64,000 nt of DNA from Cupriavidus sp. AU9028 (GTDB lineage Bacteria > Pseudomonadota > Gammaproteobacteria > Burkholderiales > Burkholderiaceae), in contig NZ_JAIMCG010000001.1 of the NCBI RefSeq assembly GCF_019795295.1, forward strand, positions 310,001 through 374,000, read 5' to 3'. Under the pieces are notes generated by a model. The model had not been told where the DNA came from, ran no database searches, and was given only the letters and a program-made list of their open reading frames with translations. Shown piece by piece: positions 57,242 through 64,000 of the stretch (positions within the stretch are counted from its first letter, which is position 1; each line of letters begins with the position of its first letter). Both the position numbers and the translations under genes were made by a program.

Positions 57242-60200
57242 ATGAACAAGACCTATCGACTCGTCTGGAGCGCCCGTCACCGCTCGTATGTCCCCGCCTC
57301 CGAACTCGCTGCCACGCGCGGCAAGACTGCCGGCGGCATTGTCACCGCCGCTTTGACGTCGGCTCGCCGAGGTGTTTCCGGCCGCTTCTTCGCGTTCGGA
57401 AAGCTGGCTGGCGCAGCGTTGCTGGCGATGGGCTTCGCCATGGGCGCGGGCGCGGCGCCGGTGCTCGTGTCCGAGCAGCCGTGGGGCTCGACCAACGACC
57501 AATCGGCGATGGATGCCGCCTATGGCGCTGGCAACTGGACCTTCTACAACAACTACGGCAGCGCCGGCTCCAGCGTCGATGCGATCTTCGCCGGCAGCAC
57601 CAACTTCGTCTACCTGCAGGGCAGCGCGGCCAGCGACCTGTCGCTCAAGGCCTTCCTCGGTACCAACGAGTCGACCATCCTCGACTGGGTCAGCAGCGGT
57701 GGCAACCTGCTGCTGGAATCGGCGGGCTGGAATACCTCCATCAAGCTCGGCGGTGCGACGCTGACCTACGGCGGCGGTTCCGAATCGGCCACCGGCAAGC
57801 TGACCGAAGCCGGCGAACGGCTGTTCAAGTCCACGCCCATCGCCAATACCAGCCGCTCCGGCAGCTCTCTGGCACATGACGCCGTCATCGCTGACGATGG
57901 CGTCGAGCTCATCACCTTTATCGAGGGCTCGACGCAGAACTACGGCATCCAGCCGATCGTTGCCGGCTATCAGTATGGCAAGGGCTACCTGCTGTACAGC
58001 GGGCTGACGCTGTATCAGTTCCACTCGACCACTGACGGCGGGAGTCTGGGCGACGACGCGCCCAGCTGGCTGCTGAACATGATCGAAGGGTTCAAGTCGC
58101 CGGGACAGATCGGTGAAGCCGCCAACGGCGGCAAGCCGGTCGATATCCTGCCCGGGGCCGTGCAGTCCGGCGCCGACCTGGCCGCCAACAAGCTCAATCC
58201 GGTCTTCGACGGCGGCACGCTGAAGATGGACGTCGCGCAAGGGGCGTACGCGCAGAACTTCACCATCAACACGAATGGCGGCGCCATCGACCAGGCCGGC
58301 AACACCTCGGTCTTCACCGGCGTCTTCGCCGACGGCGCTTCGGGCAGCGGCGCGCTGACGATCTCGAACAGCGGGTCCGCCGGCGCGATCGTGCTGACCG
58401 GAAGCAACACCTATACCGGTGCCACCGTCATCGACAGCGGCGCCACGCTGGCGCTGGCGGGCGCGGGCAGCATCGCGCTCTCCAGCGGCGTGTCCAGCAA
58501 CGGCGTGCTCGATCTCTCCGCCACGGACAATGGCGCATCGGTACGCTCGCTGGCCGGGACCGGCGCCGTCGTGCTGGGCGACAAGGGCCTGACCCTGACG
58601 AACGCTGGCGACACCTTCTCCGGCACCATCGCCGGCACGGGCAGCGTGACGGTCAGCGGCGGCACGCAGACCCTGTCGGGGACCAATGCCCATGCCGGCG
58701 GCACCTATGTGCGCGACGGCGGCGCCTTGCGGGTATCGGCCGATGCCAACCTTGGCACCGGCCAGCTCGCCCTCGATGGCGGCATCCTGGAAACGACCGC
58801 CAGCTTCGCCACCTCGCGCGACGTTGCCCTGCAGGGCAACGGTGGCGCGTTCCACACCGACAACGGCACCACGCTGGCACTGCAGGGCAACATCGCCGGC
58901 AGCGGACTGCTGGTGAAGTCGGGGGCCGGTACGCTGGAACTGGCCGGCGACAACGTCGGCGGCTCCGCCGGTGCGCCCGGTGCCGGCTGGACCGGCGGCA
59001 TGCTGGTCAACGCCGGCACGGTCGAAGTTACCCATGCACGGGGCCTGGGCACGGGCAACGTCGTGCTCGATGGCGGCAGCATCCGTACCCGGGTCGATGT
59101 GGTCAGCAACCAGTCGATCGCGCTGGGCGGCGGCACCGCATTCGACACGGCCACAGGCACGACCGCGACCCTGGCAGGCAACCTCGTGACCGGTGGCGGC
59201 GACGGCAGCTGCTTCGTCAAGACCGGCCAGGGCACGCTCAATGTCGCCGGCAACGCGACGCTGGCCAAGGGGACGTGCGTGGAGCAGGGAACGCTGCGCG
59301 CCAACGGCCTGCTGGACAGCAACGTGACCGTGGCCTCCGGCGCGATGCTCGGCGGCGCCGGCATCGTGCTCGGCAGCGTCGACGTGCGCGGCACCCTGTC
59401 GCCCGGCAACTCACCCGGATACCTGACGGTGGCCGGCACGGTCAACATGCTGGAAGGCAGCACGTACCGGGAGGATATCTCCGGCACCATGCAGGCCGGC
59501 CCGGCGACGCCGATGGGCGCCGCCGGCTACTACTCGTACCTGCGCGTGACCGACGGTGGGCAGTTCAACATCGGTGCGAACACCACCCTGGCACCGCAGC
59601 TGGAAAACCTGTTCTCGCCGTCGCAATCCGGCTATGGTTCTGCGACGTACACGCCGCGGCTCGGCGACGGCTTCCGCATCGTCACCGCCGAAGGCGGCAT
59701 CAACGGCCGCTTTGCCAGCGTCGCGCAGCCAACCGGCCTTGCCGCCAACACGCGTTTCGCCGTGTTCTATGACGCGCTGGGCAGCAACAGCATCGACCTG
59801 CGCGTCGTGCCGACGTCGTACGGCCAATGGCTGGCCGGCGGCAACCGCAACGCCGCCAGCGCCGCCGAGGTGCTCGACGGCATCGCCGCCGCCAACGAGG
59901 ACGGCAGCGTCACCACCGGTCAGCAGCAGTTGCTGTACGTCGCCGCCACGCAGAGCGAAGCCGGGCTGACCCGCTTCGTCACCGGCCTCGCCGGCGAAGT
60001 GCACGGCGCCATGGCCGCTGCGGCGCCGCAGGCAGGCCAGCGACTGGCCGGCAGCGTGCTGCGGCAGCTCGACGCGGGCGCCGCCGGCGCGGCCACCGCC
60101 GCCGCGCCGGGCCAGGCCCTGTGGGTCGATGTCGGCGCCGACCATGGCCGCTGGAGCGGCCGCGGCGCATCGGCATTCAGCACCAACCGCTCCCAGTTCG

Positions 60201-60928
60201 TGTTCGGCGCCGACGTGCTCGGCGGCGACACGACCCGCGCGGGGCTCGGCTTCTCGTACAGCAACACCAATGTCGGCGCCAATGGCGGCTCGGGCAACAT
60301 CGATGAGTACATGGGGTTCGCCTACGGCCAGGCCGCGCTTGGTCCGGTGGTGGTCGATGGCATGGCCGGCTTCGGCACCAACGACTGGCATACCCAGCGC
60401 ACCGATGTGACCGGCTTGTCCGCCGGCTCCCTGAAGACGGACGCGAGCGGCCACAGCACCCAGCTGGGCATGGGCGTGCGCGCGCCGGTGGCGATGGGTC
60501 GCGCGGTCCTCGAACCGTTCGCCCGCGTACTGTGGCAGAAGAGCACGCGCGGCGCGGCTGGCGAAAGCGCCGATACGCCGGCGTCGCTGGCGCTGGGCGA
60601 ATACTCGGCGACCGGCAACCGCGTGACGCTTGGCGTGACCGCCCGCTCGTCGGCGCGCGAGGCGACCCCGGGCGAGCTGCGCTACCAGGTCAGCGCCGGC
60701 ATCGGCCGCGACCAGGGCGACCTGTTGCAGCCGACCGTGCAGGGCAGCCTCGCCGGCATCGGCATGGGCATCACTTCGCCCGACGTGGGCCGGGTGTTCG
60801 GACAGTTGGGCTTCAGCGGCAAGATGCAGCTGAGCAAGCAGGCGTCCGCCTACCTTGGCCTGAACGGCGAGGTGCGTCGCGGCAAGCATGACGTGGGCGT
60901 CAGCGGTGGGGTGCGGGTGAGCTTCTAA
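57242..60928 (+). CDS. Large autotransporter (type Va) with extended signal peptide and unusual N-terminal domain
   Basis: A 1228-residue secreted/outer-membrane protein. The ESPR extended signal peptide MNKTYRLVWSARHRSYVPAS leads to a hydrophobic core (about 52-71), with likely cleavage near AGA-AP (about 72). An alpha/beta domain (about 75-290; GNLLLESAGW, YGKGYLLYSGLTLYQFH) resembles a class-I glutamine-amidotransferase-like (ThuA-like) fold. A beta-helical passenger with Autotrns_rpt repeats follows (about 340-800; LTGSNTYTGATVIDSGATL). The beta-barrel translocator spans about 957-1228 and ends in aromatic Phe (GVRVSF). The ATG at 57242 lacks a clear Shine-Dalgarno; the ESPR decides the start. 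Confidence 0.92.
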   Translation: MNKTYRLVWSARHRSYVPASELAATRGKTAGGIVTAALTSARRGVSGRFFAFGKLAGAALLAMGFAMGAGAAPVLVSEQPWGSTNDQSAMDAAYGAGNWTFYNNYGSAGSSVDAIFAGSTNFVYLQGSAASDLSLKAFLGTNESTILDWVSSGGNLLLESAGWNTSIKLGGATLTYGGGSESATGKLTEAGERLFKSTPIANTSRSGSSLAHDAVIADDGVELITFIEGSTQNYGIQPIVAGYQYGKGYLLYSGLTLYQFHSTTDGGSLGDDAPSWLLNMIEGFKSPGQIGEAANGGKPVDILPGAVQSGADLAANKLNPVFDGGTLKMDVAQGAYAQNFTINTNGGAIDQAGNTSVFTGVFADGASGSGALTISNSGSAGAIVLTGSNTYTGATVIDSGATLALAGAGSIALSSGVSSNGVLDLSATDNGASVRSLAGTGAVVLGDKGLTLTNAGDTFSGTIAGTGSVTVSGGTQTLSGTNAHAGGTYVRDGGALRVSADANLGTGQLALDGGILETTASFATSRDVALQGNGGAFHTDNGTTLALQGNIAGSGLLVKSGAGTLELAGDNVGGSAGAPGAGWTGGMLVNAGTVEVTHARGLGTGNVVLDGGSIRTRVDVVSNQSIALGGGTAFDTATGTTATLAGNLVTGGGDGSCFVKTGQGTLNVAGNATLAKGTCVEQGTLRANGLLDSNVTVASGAMLGGAGIVLGSVDVRGTLSPGNSPGYLTVAGTVNMLEGSTYREDISGTMQAGPATPMGAAGYYSYLRVTDGGQFNIGANTTLAPQLENLFSPSQSGYGSATYTPRLGDGFRIVTAEGGINGRFASVAQPTGLAANTRFAVFYDALGSNSIDLRVVPTSYGQWLAGGNRNAASAAEVLDGIAAANEDGSVTTGQQQLLYVAATQSEAGLTRFVTGLAGEVHGAMAAAAPQAGQRLAGSVLRQLDAGAAGAATAAAPGQALWVDVGADHGRWSGRGASAFSTNRSQFVFGADVLGGDTTRAGLGFSYSNTNVGANGGSGNIDEYMGFAYGQAALGPVVVDGMAGFGTNDWHTQRTDVTGLSAGSLKTDASGHSTQLGMGVRAPVAMGRAVLEPFARVLWQKSTRGAAGESADTPASLALGEYSATGNRVTLGVTARSSAREATPGELRYQVSAGIGRDQGDLLQPTVQGSLAGIGMGITSPDVGRVFGQLGFSGKMQLSKQASAYLGLNGEVRRGKHDVGVSGGVRVSF

Positions 60929-61035
60929 GCGAGGAGGGACTGCGGCTTTGCTGTCGAGAGCCGCGGTCCGGGCGGCTGCGACGCGGCGTGGCGAATGCGT
61001 TCGCCCCGCCGAAGCATAAGGCCTGGCCAGAAACG

Positions 61036-61065
61036 ACAAAGCCCAGCCGGAAGGCTGGGCTTTGT
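61036..61065. terminator. Terminator between the autotransporter and tRNA-Thr
   Basis: ACAAAGCCCAGCC pairs with GGCTGGGCTTTGT around a GGAA tetraloop, a 13-bp perfect stem. It can serve the plus-strand autotransporter and the minus-strand tRNA. Confidence 0.85.
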
Positions 61066-61076
61066 GTTGAATGCTA

Positions 61077-61152
61077 TGGTGCCGAAGAGAGGAATCGAAC
61101 CCCCGACCTTCTCATTACGAATGAGCTGCTCTACCGACTGAGCTACTTCGGC
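61077..61152 (-). tRNA. tRNA-Thr (anticodon CGT)
   Basis: 76 nt: acceptor GCCGAAG/CTTCGGC, discriminator A, encoded CCA. The anticodon loop TTCGTAA reads CGT (threonine ACG codons). Confidence 0.97.
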
Positions 61153-61186
61153 AACACATCCGGTTGGGCACCGGATGAAGACCGCG

Positions 61187-61215
61187 ATAATAGCAGCGTT
61201 TCCCGCGGTTGGGAA
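61187..61215 (-). promoter_or_regulatory. Promoter of tRNA-Thr
   Basis: On the minus strand: TTCCCA (61215-61210), a 17-bp spacer, TATTAT (61192-61187). The -35 hexamer equals that of tRNA-Arg. Confidence 0.7.
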
Positions 61216-61250
61216 GCCCCCGCGTCACAGATGCGGACGCGGGTACAACG

Positions 61251-62264
61251 TCACGACGCCGCCGCTTCCTTGTGATAGCCGGTCACGCGCTCGACCTCGT
61301 TCTTCGAGCCGAGGATCACCGCCACGCGCTGGTGCAGCTTCTCCGGCTGGATGTCGAGGATGCGCTGATGGCCGTTGGTGGCGGCGCCGCCGGCCTGCTC
61401 GACGAGCATGGCCATCGGGTTGGCTTCGTACATCAGGCGCAGCTTGCCGGCCTTCTCGGGCTCGCGTTTGTCCCACGGGTACATGAAGATGCCGCCGCGG
61501 GTCAGGATGCGGTGCACGTCGGCGACCATCGAGGCGATCCAGCGCATGTTGAAGTTCTTGCCGCGCGGACCTTCCTCGCCGGCCAGGCACTCGTCGATGT
61601 AACGGCGCACGGGCGGGGCCCAATGCCGCATGTTCGACATGTTGATGGCGAACTCCTTGGTGTCGGCGGGGATCTGCACGTCGGACTGCGTGAGCACGAA
61701 GCTGCCGGCCTCGCGGTCCAGCGTGAACATGTGCACGCCGTTGCCGACGGTCAGCACCAGCGTGGTCTGCGGTCCGTAGACGGCGTAGCCGGCGGCGACC
61801 TGCTTGGCGCCGGGCTGCAGGAAGTCGTTCTCGGTGACGGTCTGCCCGGGCTTGGGCATGTGCAGCACCGAGAAGATGGTGCCGATCGACACGTTGACGT
61901 CGATGTTGGACGAGCCGTCGAGCGGATCGAACAGCAGCAGGTATTCGCCCTTCGGATAGCGGTTGGGGATCTCGTAAAACGAGTCCATTTCCTCGGATGC
62001 CATCGCGGCGAGGTGGCCGCCCCATTCGTTGGCGTCGAGCAGCACTTCGTTGGCGATGACGTCGAGCTTCTGCTGCGTCTCGCCCTGAACGTTGCCGGTG
62101 CCGGCCGAGCCGAGCACGCCAGCCAGCGCGCCCTTGCTGACGGAGTTCGAGATGGCCTTGCAGGCGCGGGCCACCACTTCGATCAGCAGCCGCAGTTCGG
62201 GCTGGATCGTGTTGTGCTTGCGCTGTTCCTCGACCAGGTAGCGGGTCAGGCTGATGCGGGTCAT
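61251..62264 (-). CDS. fbp: Fructose-1,6-bisphosphatase class I
   Basis: A 337-residue gluconeogenic and Calvin-type enzyme: fructose 1,6-bisphosphate + H2O to fructose 6-phosphate + Pi. The metal/substrate motif [24 protein letters not shown] lies about residues 113-136. [20 protein letters not shown] is near 270-290. Full length (family about 330-340). The ATG at 62264 begins [18 protein letters not shown] and follows AAGGAGGAAACC. pepN ends 136 bp upstream on the same strand. Confidence 0.96.
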   Translation of the reverse strand: MTRISLTRYLVEEQRKHNTIQPELRLLIEVVARACKAISNSVSKGALAGVLGSAGTGNVQGETQQKLDVIANEVLLDANEWGGHLAAMASEEMDSFYEIPNRYPKGEYLLLFDPLDGSSNIDVNVSIGTIFSVLHMPKPGQTVTENDFLQPGAKQVAAGYAVYGPQTTLVLTVGNGVHMFTLDREAGSFVLTQSDVQIPADTKEFAINMSNMRHWAPPVRRYIDECLAGEEGPRGKNFNMRWIASMVADVHRILTRGGIFMYPWDKREPEKAGKLRLMYEANPMAMLVEQAGGAATNGHQRILDIQPEKLHQRVAVILGSKNEVERVTGYHKEAAAS

Positions 62265-62400
62265 GGTTTCCTCCTTGAATGGCCGCCATTCTACAGGCGG
62301 CCTCTCGCCCCCGGCCATGACCGGGGGCGCGGCTGCGTGCGCCACAGCGCGCAGCCGTGGTGTCCCGGCCGTGGACGGGCGTGCGCGCTGTGGTGCGCGC

Positions 62401-64000
62401 TCAGGCGGCCAGTGCCTTGCCGACGATTTCCCGCACGTCGCGCGAGAGCTTGGGCGCTGCGGCGACCCGCTCCAGCGCCGCGCGCATCTTCTGCTGCAGG
62501 GCCGGGGTGTACTTCTGCCAGCGATCCAGCGCCCGTGCCAGACGCGCGGCGACCTGCGGGTTGATGGCGTCCAGCGCCAGCACCTGTTCGGCCCAGAACT
62601 CGTAGCCCGAGCCGTCGCCCGCATGGAACTGCGCCGGATTGCCCGAGCAGAAGCTGAAGATCAGCGAGCGCGCGCGGTTGGGGTTGCGCAGGTTGAAGGC
62701 CGGATGCTGCATCAGCGCGCGCACGGTGTCGATGGTGCGCTTGCCGGGGTGGCCGCCAACGTCGCCGCGCTGCATGCCCTGCAGGGAGAACCATTTGTCG
62801 ATCACCAGGGCGTCCCGCTCGAAGCGCTGGTAGAAGTCGGCCAGGGCCGCTTCGCGGCCCGGTGCGAAGCTGTTCACCATGGCGGCCAGCGCGGCGAAGC
62901 GGTCGGTCATGTTGTCGGCGTCGCGGTACTGCTCGCCGGCCAGCGCGTACATCGCTTCCGCGCCGGTCTCGACCAGGTAGCCCAGCGCAAGATTGCGCAG
63001 GGCGCGCTTGCCGGACGAGACCGGGTCGGGCTGATACGGCCCCGGGGTCGCGTTGCCCTCGTAGGCGGCGAGCAATTCTGTCTGCAGCGCGCGGGCCAAC
63101 TCCACGCGCATGAACTGGCGGGCGCGGTGGATCGCCGCCGGATCGGCGACTTCCATCCGTTCGGCCAGGTAGGCTTCGGCCGGCAGCATCAGCACCTGCT
63201 CGCGGAAGGCGGGGTTGAGGGTGTCATCGCTCAACACAGAGCGGAAGGCGGCGATCAGCGCGCGGTCCAGTTCGAGATCGCGTCCGGCCTGCACGTCGCC
63301 GATCAGCTTGAGCAGCGCGCGCGTGGCCAGGCGCTGGCCGGCTTCCCAGCGGTTGAACGCATCGCTGTCGTGGGCCAGCAGGAAGGTCAGTTCCTCGTCG
63401 CTGTACTCGGCCTCGACGATGACGGGCGCGGAGAAATTGCGCAGCAGCGAGGGCAGCGGCATCCGCTCGCCCTGGGGCAGGCCGGTGAAGCGGAAAGTCT
63501 GCGTTGCTTCGGTGAAATCGAGCACGCGCGTGGTCGGCAGCGCCGCCGTCGCGGTGTCGGCCTGCCCGTCGAGTTGCAGCGGCAGGTCGTTGCCCTGCGC
63601 ATCGAGCAGGCCGATGGCGAAGGGGATATGGAAGGGCAGCTTGTCCGGCGTGCCGGGGCGATTCTCGATGCCGACCTTGGGGCAGCGTTGGGACAGCGTC
63701 AGCGTGAAGGTCGCGCTGGCGCCATCCCAGCCGGTCTGCACGCTGACCACCGGCGTGCCGGCCTGGCTGTACCAGCGGCCGAACTGGCGCAGGTCGCGCC
63801 CATTGGCATCGGCCATCGCGGCGAGGAAGTCGTCGCAGGTGACGGCCTGCCCGTCATGGCGCTGGAAATACAGGTCCATGCCACGGCGGAAGCCCTCGCG
63901 GCCCAGCAGCGTCTGGTACATGCGCACGACTTCCGCACCCTTCTCGTAGACGGTGACGGTGTAGAAGTTGTTGATCTCTTCGTAGCTGTCGGGCCGCACC
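62401..64000 (-). CDS. pepN: Aminopeptidase N (M1 family), C-terminal part, cut by window edge
   Basis: The visible 532 or so residues are the C-terminal 60% of PepN, a zinc aminopeptidase of broad specificity. The catalytic tyrosine segment [19 protein letters not shown] is near the window edge; the HExxH zinc site lies outside. The region then matches the PepN-specific DUF3458 domain and its C-terminal helical array ([35 protein letters not shown]). Stop at 62401. Orientation and the fbp neighbour suggest co-transcription. Confidence 0.95.
   Translation of the reverse strand, partial: VRPDSYEEINNFYTVTVYEKGAEVVRMYQTLLGREGFRRGMDLYFQRHDGQAVTCDDFLAAMADANGRDLRQFGRWYSQAGTPVVSVQTGWDGASATFTLTLSQRCPKVGIENRPGTPDKLPFHIPFAIGLLDAQGNDLPLQLDGQADTATAALPTTRVLDFTEATQTFRFTGLPQGERMPLPSLLRNFSAPVIVEAEYSDEELTFLLAHDSDAFNRWEAGQRLATRALLKLIGDVQAGRDLELDRALIAAFRSVLSDDTLNPAFREQVLMLPAEAYLAERMEVADPAAIHRARQFMRVELARALQTELLAAYEGNATPGPYQPDPVSSGKRALRNLALGYLVETGAEAMYALAGEQYRDADNMTDRFAALAAMVNSFAPGREAALADFYQRFERDALVIDKWFSLQGMQRGDVGGHPGKRTIDTVRALMQHPAFNLRNPNRARSLIFSFCSGNPAQFHAGDGSGYEFWAEQVLALDAINPQVAARLARALDRWQKYTPALQQKMRAALERVAAAPKLSRDVREIVGKALAA

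Noticed and set aside
62307-62328. Terminator between fbp and pepN
   Set aside because: GCCCCCGG/CCGGGGGC forms a stem but lacks a T tract in either direction, and the genes are same-strand and probably co-transcribed.

Overview
The window looks like a chromosomal segment of a GC-rich betaproteobacterium of the Burkholderiaceae, most like Cupriavidus or Ralstonia. This rests on protein character, on gene neighbourhoods (yebC-purD; rph-rdgB-hemW; yicC-gmk-rpoZ-spoT; a tripartite tricarboxylate transporter set) and on dispersed GC-rich palindromic repeats. It is an inference from the sequence alone; no database search was made. Both ends cut genes: purD at the left, pepN at the right.

Layout. 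1-9 kb: purD (partial), yebC, a HerA-like ATPase, upp, cheV, an EamA-type permease, an atypical short-chain reductase, a quinone oxidoreductase and a DUF1232 protein. 9-11.7 kb: a CIO-type cytochrome bd oxidase operon (A, B and a tiny third subunit). 11.8-16.6 kb, minus strand: a BMP-type ABC importer (ATPase, two permeases, lipoprotein). 16.9-25.5 kb: a GntR regulator divergent from an aminotransferase, a YdiJ-like FAD/Fe-S dehydrogenase and tctCBA. Two near-identical TTTTGNNNNCAAAA palindromes lie at the two divergent starts. 25.6-31 kb: a pirin and an OpuC/YehZ-type quaternary amine ABC importer behind a long leader. 31-35 kb: two sugar-acid catabolic enzymes (2,5-dioxovalerate dehydrogenase, 5-dehydro-4-deoxyglucarate dehydratase) and their likely FadR-type regulator, then tRNA-Ser. 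35.3-36.3 kb: a glycine-zipper lipoprotein and a 150-bp tandem repeat. 36.3-44.2 kb: housekeeping genes hemW, rdgB, rph, yicC, gmk, rpoZ, spoT and greB. 44.3-46.7 kb: tRNA-Arg and initiator tRNA-fMet among four small orphan genes. 46.8-56.7 kb: an LpxO-like hydroxylase, a PAS-PAS-GGDEF protein, a DUF2917-like protein, a threonine-dehydratase-like enzyme, a COG2509 flavoprotein, a DUF1415 protein, a methyltransferase and a FapA/DUF342 protein. 57-61 kb: a large autotransporter with an extended signal peptide. 61-64 kb: tRNA-Thr, fbp and pepN (partial).

How the genes fit together. Most of the window is core metabolism and information processing. The accessory, environment-facing parts are the GntR/aminotransferase/YdiJ/Tct module (probably uptake and oxidation of a hydroxy- or amino-acid), the OpuC-type importer, the sugar-acid genes and the autotransporter. 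Four copies of one palindromic repeat family and a separate tandem repeat sit only in intergenic spaces. I saw no insertion sequence, prophage, CRISPR array or plasmid function.
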